Assembly (NCBI GenBank): GCA_008508345.1
Contig: QNGE01000432.1
Span: 124,001-188,000, forward strand
DNA: 64,000 nucleotides
Source: Paragonimus westermani
Lineage: Eukaryota > Platyhelminthes > Trematoda > Plagiorchiida > Troglotrematidae
Reading direction: 5' to 3'
Below, in pieces: positions 57,601-64,000 of the stretch (position 1 is its first letter; each line of letters starts with the position of its first letter). The notes beneath the pieces are model-generated. The model was not told the origin of the DNA. It was given only the letters and a program-made list of their open reading frames with translations, and searched no databases. The position numbers and the translations under genes were made by a program.

Positions 57601-59030
57601 GCTGGAATCGAGAAGATGCGATAGTCGTTTGTCTTGGTAGACAGTTAACACTACGATTTTTCAAGTATCACTATTTTGTTTCATTTAAATCGAAAAGCAA
57701 AGGGTTGACGATCCAGGGCCAAATCTTTTCCAACCTCCCTCTATATTGTGGGAAATATAATTTTTGTGGGTTTCTATTGTGACGTTTTAGTTTGTGAACA
57801 GTAGAGGTGATAAAATATTGTCTATCACGTTTGGTCAGCAATAATTACCCAACAGTCTGCCACTGTATAAGAGTTTAACTTGTTGCGTTCACACTGCATT
57901 GTGTGCCCACTGAGTGAGACGTGAACATTAGTGAGAAGGTGGGCACGTCCATATACACTCCCACAAGACAAACCTGTACCGTACCTTAGAATGAGGACAA
58001 TAGGTTATATCTTAAAACGTTCCAAACGGCTCGGTTTTGCGTGATGCAGTAAAGGCCGTGTTTCAGGTTAGTTTCAAAAGCACCAATAAGTACCATTTAG
58101 AACGACAGAGGGAAAATAGAAACCAACCCAATAAAATCAAACCCGTGGATACGCGATAAAATTTTTCATTGTGGTTTGTACTAGTAGAGGAAGTGTTGAT
58201 TGACGTTGAAAAAAACCTTTACGTAGACAGTCCTAGCAAGACAGTTAACTTTGTCACCCACATCGCATAGAAGCGTAAGCACAAACATGTGCGTCGTAGT
58301 TGGTCACAAATGTCGTGTGCATTGTTCAGTCACAAGTTGGTCGCAACAGACAATAAAACTGATTTACGAGCCGTTCAAGCGCTTGGTGTACACTAGCCGA
58401 CACAAACCTTAACAGCCAGGATGTGAACAGACGACCAGCTGGGAATAGCACGAACACTGTGAACAGCGTACTGATGTGTTCCCCACCACAAACTCAACAG
58501 AATTTTTGGTCCCCAAACTAATCATAGGTTGTTTCATCCGTACTGACAACTACAGCGCAGCGTATTTTATGTAATCTGCCAACCGCTTAGACGGCAAATT
58601 TTTTTCGGACTGGTCGATAATCGAAGAAAGTGTAATGCGAGGTAAGTTAACAGGAATCACAGATAGCCACAGAAGAACGAGTAAGGTTAGACTGAATCTA
58701 TTGAGTAAGTGTAATAAGTGTACGGCGGACCCTGACGTTCAACTTGGACATTTCGGTTCAATTAAATGTGCAATTGCCTGCAGCTTGAGATGGTTGATCC
58801 CTCAGTGATTAATAATGTCAACTTCCCGAGGTGGTATTCCATACTTACGGTCAGAAATTAGCAGTGAGCATTCGACATCCGTAAATTTGTCATGGTTTCA
58901 AGAAATGTTGATTTGAAGGCATAGCCAGCCACGTGAAATCTGTCCTACTCCAACTATTTATCAAAACCGACGAGGATTTGCAGAGAACACATTTAGCCAC
59001 CAGGTTTGTTCAATCTGCAACTAAAGATTT
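54612..59030. other. Intergenic, no supported feature
   Basis: The longest frames are 93 codons (55464-55745) and 83 codons (56383-56634), both without motifs and open beside other frames. No repeat family or RNA gene was recognised in these 4.4 kb. Confidence 0.45.
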
Positions 59031-59130
59031 GAACAAAGCACTTAGAACACAAAAACTGATAGATGTAAGCATTTCGTATTGACTAGTATTGCTTACATCT
59101 GCCAGCTTTCGTGTTCTAACTGTTTCGTTC
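59031..59130 (+). repeat. Long imperfect hairpin (41-bp arms, 18-base loop)
   Basis: Arms 59031-59071 and 59090-59130 are reverse complements at 34 of 41 positions (36 if RNA wobble pairs on the plus strand are counted). The loop is TTTCGTATTGACTAGTAT. The 14 innermost base pairs of the stem, AGATGTAAGCA side, are nearly perfect. It could be a microRNA precursor-like foldback, a small MITE or a chance inverted duplication. No coding sequence crosses it. Confidence 0.75.
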
Positions 59131-59939
59131 AAATTGTTCAAAGGAACCGATTGTTTTAAATCTAAAGATTTTGGTGACTGCACTCACGGTCTGGACGAAA
59201 CCCATCATATGGTCTACGGAGTACAATGGCTGTGAAGTATTTCGACGAAATTGGTATCATGCCAATTCCTCGGTGGTTTGCAAGCCGAATGCTTGAGCCA
59301 TAATTGAAGATGTGAATGGTGCTAACCAGAATACGGTCACGTGGGGCGATTTAATTGACCAAGTGTTTCTGGAGCCGTCAGCTTTTTGTCCAACGCTGGA
59401 ATCACCCCATACAAATTGTCTGGATAGGGTATCTTTTGAATTCCGCAATTTGGCTTCAAACGAAACTTCGTTTTCCGTTGACTGAAGAATGTAGACGTAA
59501 AACTGATTACACCGAGAGTTCGGAGGCTTCGTTAACTACACAGGTGACATTTTTAACCACTTCCTAAATCGTCCTGAACGTCGTTGCATGTTATGAATGA
59601 GCCTACAGCTTGGATGGTAGGAAAAACTTTCGATTACTCCTGGTAACAGCAGCTTCTTCTAACTTGATGGCGCGTCATGTCCACAAGGCTTCGCGACCCT
59701 TTTGCAGTAAATTCCGGATTTGAAAAGGAACAGTGCCGTGTGGAATACTCCGTTAACTATCCAGGAGTTCCATTGATTGCGCAAACACAGAGGTTAGCAA
59801 TCACACTGGCAACAATATCGCACGTGGCATTACCACACATGCTTTGTGTGCCCAACGTCATTCAGTGTCGTCTGGCCGGCTGAGTCGTGTACTAGAGGCA
59901 AAGAGGTGTGAAGCGCTTGTGTCCCTTGCTTAAATGCAC
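59131..59939. other. Intergenic, one stop-to-stop frame
   Basis: A 62-codon frame without ATG, 59297-59485 on the plus strand (includes TVTWGDLIDQVFLEPSAF), has balanced composition and could be an exon or an old element. It has no clear splice sites that I can defend. Short ATG frames at 59355-59567 and 59677-59883 overlap or follow it. Confidence 0.35.
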
Positions 59940-60260
59940 CAGTTGGTGTTCAACGACGAAGGAGTACACTTTCAAGTCGCACGCTGAACTTGGCATACAC
60001 TAGTACATGATCGAAATCCACAAATTTCCTCAAAACTAACGTAATCTTGCCATAGCCACGCCATCGACAGCCGGAGGCAATGCGGTTAATATGTGTTAGT
60101 GACTGACTTCGCGATGGTTTTCGCCGGTTGGAGCAACGACGACTAGAACACCGGAAATTAGTGTATGTCAGAAACGGACAATTATCATCATATAGGTGTA
60201 GCAAGGTTCACCTCTGTCCATCCGACTGGTATCTTAAGAATGTAGCCCATCTAGATCACA
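59940..60260 (-). pseudogene. RTE-type non-LTR endonuclease fragment
   Basis: The minus strand reads LLHLYDDNCPFLTYTNFRCS, then HINRIASGCRWRGYGKITLV and KFVDFDHVLVYAKFSVRL. These are the end of the AP endonuclease of RTE-like LINEs, where the usual text is TNF, WTxIDHIAxSYRWRG, and SDHALV. The catalytic His block (FDHVLV) is recognisable, but Asp in the IDH motif reads Asn (INR). The frame is open for 84 codons and then lost. Both the N-terminal endonuclease part and the RT are absent. Confidence 0.82.
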
Positions 60261-63200
60261 ACTGTCAACAATTAACCTGCCTATTTTAGTGTCAAACTTT
60301 TCAATCAGTACTGAAGCATCCGTACCTCCTGCATTGAACAGAACGTCAGTCAGCTGTTAATGGAAACATCGTTGAATTCGCCTGGAATATATTCCATACA
60401 AGTACATACCACAGCAACAAACAGCAAATATTTGTTATGGTACCTCTCGAGGCTCTAACCGTATCTTCGAATTTGACAGCGCAAAAGCTACTACTAACTG
60501 ATGTCCAATACATCTGCGTTCCTTCAACGTATGTACCAAGGTTATTTTCGCAACCAACCAGACCATTGGCTTGAGATCTCGCACAAGCACACAATATACA
60601 GGTATGGTGGTGCGGCCGACGAACAATACAGCTGTAACACCGCGATAGCATCCTGAAACACTTTTTCGGCATGACAGCGGATATCGACGGCAGTGTAACA
60701 CTTGCTTGATGACCGACCTATATAAGTGTTCAACCGTTGTAGATAACAAGCGTAAATGGTGTTGGGAACAAGCAGGGTTTTGTATCCGTGAGGCAAAGAA
60801 ACCCCATCGGTAACTGGCAAAACATAGTGGTGATCATGCTTTCTGTCGAAAGCAGCAACTGAGTAAGTCACTGGAAGGTAAAAGAACGCGACCGGAAGAC
60901 CATAAATTGAGGAATAATTTAAAAAGAAGGGGTAATTGGGACTGATTGGTTTTTGTGATGGAATGAGACAGTGGTAAGAAAATGGTCCCCAACACCCCAG
61001 TATTTTTTCTGGGAGCCCATATACTCCCGTTGGAAATATCTGAAGCCATTTTGTTATCAGATGACATGTAGCATGCCGTATCGCCGCCAGAATTTGCGTG
61101 ACATTTTATGGGAGACTCAGATGCCAACTGTGGGTCGGCCACGCTCTGCTAATATCGTCACTCACTTTTCACGATTGTTTATGTGCCAGAAGAGGTACAA
61201 TTACTTCGCAGTTGGCTCTCAAGTGGGAGACTGTTCATCAATCCACGACCCGCGGAAACGTCCACTGGAGCTCAGCTATCATATCAGTCTGCCCAAGAAC
61301 CGGGTGCCGACGATAAGACCGTCGTAATTCACGAGCTGATCGCAACACCCATACCAAAATGTCCACGTCTTCTTTATGCATTGCTTGCATGTTTTCTTCT
61401 ATTCAAATTCCCTATATGTAAACAGTAGTATTAGCCAAGGAACATTTTGTTAAGATAAGCCGCCTACTTGAACTGTAAACACTTTAGCGTCTGAATTTTG
61501 CGTTTTGGGATGATTGAAAGCGCAACTTAATATTATGGTCTGGACTGTGCTCAAAGTCTGAAAGCTAAGCCGCTGAAATATTTCACTCCCTTTGTGGACT
61601 CAGTGCAATTTAACCAGGACACAATCCCCAGCTCTGAGCTTACTGGTGGCAGTTCCGGTGGGACTTTAACCAGTCAGCCGAAGCCATGAGAGAGATATAG
61701 GGCTGTTGAAAGTTATAGGCCCAATAATGAATGTATCGATCAGCAGTCACCTTGAAAATTAGCAAGTGCATGGACGTAGAAGGATAGTAAATTAAGTGCC
61801 AAGGCATGAAACTATTCGCATCGATTACAAGCCGAATAAATGTTGTTGACTTTAACGACCCAATTTCCACACTAGTATACATCAAAGAGGTGTCCTTCAA
61901 CGAAAAGTGGTTGAAAGTATCAAATGAAACTGTGTCTAATAGGTCATCGTGACCTAAAAGTGGATAGGTTTATTCATTCTCTGCGTCACTCTATCTCCTT
62001 TTAAACCCTGCACGTTGTCTTGTGGACACTGTACCAGAACAGTTCATGCAAAAAGATGTGACCAGTTTCTAACGAGGTAAATCAACACAGGAACACTTCG
62101 TCGCGAGCATTATCCGTTTTAATGAGTAGCGCGGGCTGCGAAGCACGTCCTTTAAAAATGTTGTCAACCACTGACTGTCGGTGTTGCAAACACAAGCAAA
62201 TGACACTTTATCGTTTGGTGACGTGCAATGTGAGTTTCGTTTATCTTGCTGGCAATGTAACTGCGTTCATTGTGTTATGACTTGATGGTTGGAAAGACCA
62301 CGTTCGCATTGTTTAACCGTCCTAAACATCATCATATCGGAAGAACTTTCGGCAGATCAATGTCCACCGGTAGAGGAAAGATGAGAACAACTGCACATTC
62401 GAGCTGTAGGTTCTTAGAAGTCATCACTTCTTTATACTGGCTCCGAACATATTTATTGGCACTAAGTGACTGTGTGAGCTCACTTATACACAGAATTCTA
62501 ACCTTCAGTGGTGCAGGAGAGATCTTCTCAGGAGAACGTAGATTAGGAGCAAATCACCCCGGATATCACTTTTTCAGGGATACGTTGTCAACAAGATGTG
62601 TTACCTCTGGGGTGATTTCAGAAGTACTTTGAGATGTACTTGCAACATATCAATGATCAGCTTATTCCGTCACGTTATTAGAACCTTGTTTACTTATTTC
62701 GCTGTACATACTTCGTTTGATATTACTGTGCAAGTAACCTTCCTCAATATACTCTCGCAGTATACTCAGTAACCTATTTAAACAGTTTAACCACGGCCCA
62801 TTTTACGGCCGAAAACTCACAATTCTAAAACAAACGCACATAATGTCTACAGCGAACCATCCCTGTCTACTTATTTGGAGTCGTAAGGAGGCTCTGGAGT
62901 TAGACATTAGGGATATTCATGTGAAGCAAATAAGCAATTCCAACTTTAAAGGGCAAACGACATGTGCGGGTCTTGTGAGAACCAATGCTGTGAACAGAAA
63001 GAGAATGAAAACATTTCGTACTGCAAAGTAATTACAAAAACTTCTTACCCACACAGAATGCGACTCCTTAAAGGGCTATTTCAATCAGTAGGCGTAACCG
63101 CGTGTGAGTGGGGATTTAGGACAGAAAGGCAATCCCTCCTATTTGTCTTCTAACTTAAAAAGCTTGCACCTTGTGTTGGTACAAGCGTAGAATGAAGTAT

Positions 63201-63388
63201 CATGGGAAATATAGTATAGGCTAAAGATGTCACATGGCCAGATGAGAAACAGTTTGTCTGACACCCTTTGTTACTCGTGAACAAAACGTGTTTTCCGTCC
63301 TAATGAGAATAACTTAAAGGTTTAGAAAACTGACTCTGGTAGTATAGTACAATAAGTAGTGAAGGTTCTGGAAGCAAGGTTCTTTCAA
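60261..63388. other. Intergenic, no supported gene
   Basis: Several overlapping open frames of 102-120 codons occur at 60346-61428 and 62270-62632, on both strands. The mutual overlap and lack of motifs suggest chance or very old repeat sequence. None has a codon pattern like the receptor gene. Confidence 0.4.
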
Positions 63389-63640
63389 AGTCCAACACCA
63401 CCCACACCTGACCATAGCCTGCGCATCCAGATAGGCCTTTCGACCAGCACACTTCGAAAGGAAGCACTAGACTCGAGTTTCGCTCTTATTAGAACATATC
63501 AGTAGCAAATATCCTTGTCCGCATCGCAGTTTGCACCGTTACTGTTGTGCTTGTGAGACTAGCGCGTTAACCACAACGCCAGCAACCTCATAACAAGCAT
63601 GACCAAATCCAAACACTCAACCACAACCTTCTATGAATAG
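63389..63640 (-). mobile_element. tRNA-derived SINE with hammerhead, minus copy (copy J1)
   Basis: The tail (63389-63440), ribozyme region (63464-63108 equivalent, about 63464-63510) and tRNA-like part (A box remnant near 63575) can be aligned with H1. In the ribozyme GAAA and stem III ACTCGAGT (63471-63478) are intact, but CTGANGA reads CTGATAT (63102-96 equivalent, 63502-63496) and stem I is mispaired. It is probably inactive. Confidence 0.8.
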
Positions 63641-63862
63641 TGATCAACTCATCCGATCATTTCAAAAGGAGAATGAACAGAATCACTCTGTTCTGCCCAG
63701 TCGATGACACTGTGATCAGGACTCCTCAATTAGATTGAATTTACCGTCTTCATTGAACCACCTGGTCATGGTTTGAACAAGCAGTGAAGTCTAGTGCTTT
63801 TTTTCAAAGTGGGTTAGCCGAAACGCTTATGTGAATGTGAAGGTTGTGAGTGGTGTACGGTT
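63641..63862 (+). mobile_element. tRNA-derived SINE, plus partner copy with internal loss (copy J2)
   Basis: After a leader-like piece (CACCTGGTCATG near 63749), it jumps to the end of the ribozyme, AGTCTAGTGCTTTTTTTC (63788-63805), and the 3' tail GTGAATGTGAAGGTTGTGAG. The tRNA-like part and most of the ribozyme are missing. With J1 it again makes a minus-then-plus pair. Confidence 0.65.
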
Positions 63863-64000
63863 TTGACGTACAGTAAATGTTGTTTCGTTTTTGGGAATAA
63901 ATTGCTGCATAGAGTTACTCAAATCCCTGCCAATGAAATGTGGACATTTGATGAGCGAGTGAAGAACCCAAATTCGCTCCAGCTGCGTTAACAATCTCAT
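63863..64000. other. Window end, nothing recognised
   Basis: The last 138 bases contain no coding signal or repeat that I can identify. Confidence 0.5.

Noticed and set aside
59297..59485. 62-codon stop-to-stop frame as an exon
   Set aside because: The composition is reasonable, but there is no defensible splice site, ATG or motif.
60346..61428. Cluster of overlapping 72-118-codon ORFs on both strands
   Set aside because: They overlap one another in several frames and show no domain. They look like chance open frames.

Overview
This window is eukaryotic and almost certainly from a flatworm, most likely a digenean trematode. That is an inference from four things: a muscarinic-type acetylcholine receptor with a very long third loop; Penelope-like retroelements with GIY-YIG endonucleases; RTE-type non-LTR retrotransposon debris; and a tRNA-derived SINE that carries a hammerhead ribozyme, the architecture known from the Smα SINE of schistosomes. 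I cannot name the species. There is no bacterial gene organisation, operon or CRISPR array.

Layout. Bases 2-2398 hold the only clear host gene, the uninterrupted last part of a muscarinic-like GPCR. Its 5' end lies before the window, and a candidate poly(A) signal sits at 2713. From there to 64000 the sequence is gene-poor and rich in mobile-element remains. HHR-SINE copies lie at 10.57-11.15, 16.37-16.72, 39.96-40.26, 45.72-46.66, 54.05-54.60 and 63.39-63.86 kb. Non-LTR fragments lie at 20.84-21.50, 35.50-37.62 and 59.94-60.26 kb. Penelope-like material lies at 26.13-26.30, 31.01-34.19, 47.08-47.26 and 50.12-51.12 kb. A 568-bp element with 98-bp terminal inverted repeats (38015-38582) has captured the N-terminal coding part of a histone H2B gene, and a relative without H2B lies at 40.43-40.72 kb. 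One short signal-peptide exon (41642-41796) is a credible unidentified secreted-protein gene. The remaining stretches show nothing I can support.

Most interesting. The locus at 54.05-54.60 kb is a head-to-head inverted pair of ribozyme SINEs. Both copies keep an intact hammerhead core, and a 12-bp direct repeat flanks the pair as a whole, so the pair seems to have inserted as one unit. Minus-then-plus pairs recur at three other loci, so an inverted dimer may be a regular product of this family. The ribozyme's stem III is a perfect palindrome (ACTCGAGT), which fits a ribozyme that acts as a dimer. A Penelope terminal segment at 47.1 kb carries a second, different hammerhead-like core. The H2B capture at 38 kb is the other standout.

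All calls come from reading the sequence and knowledge of the families. No database search or folding program was run.
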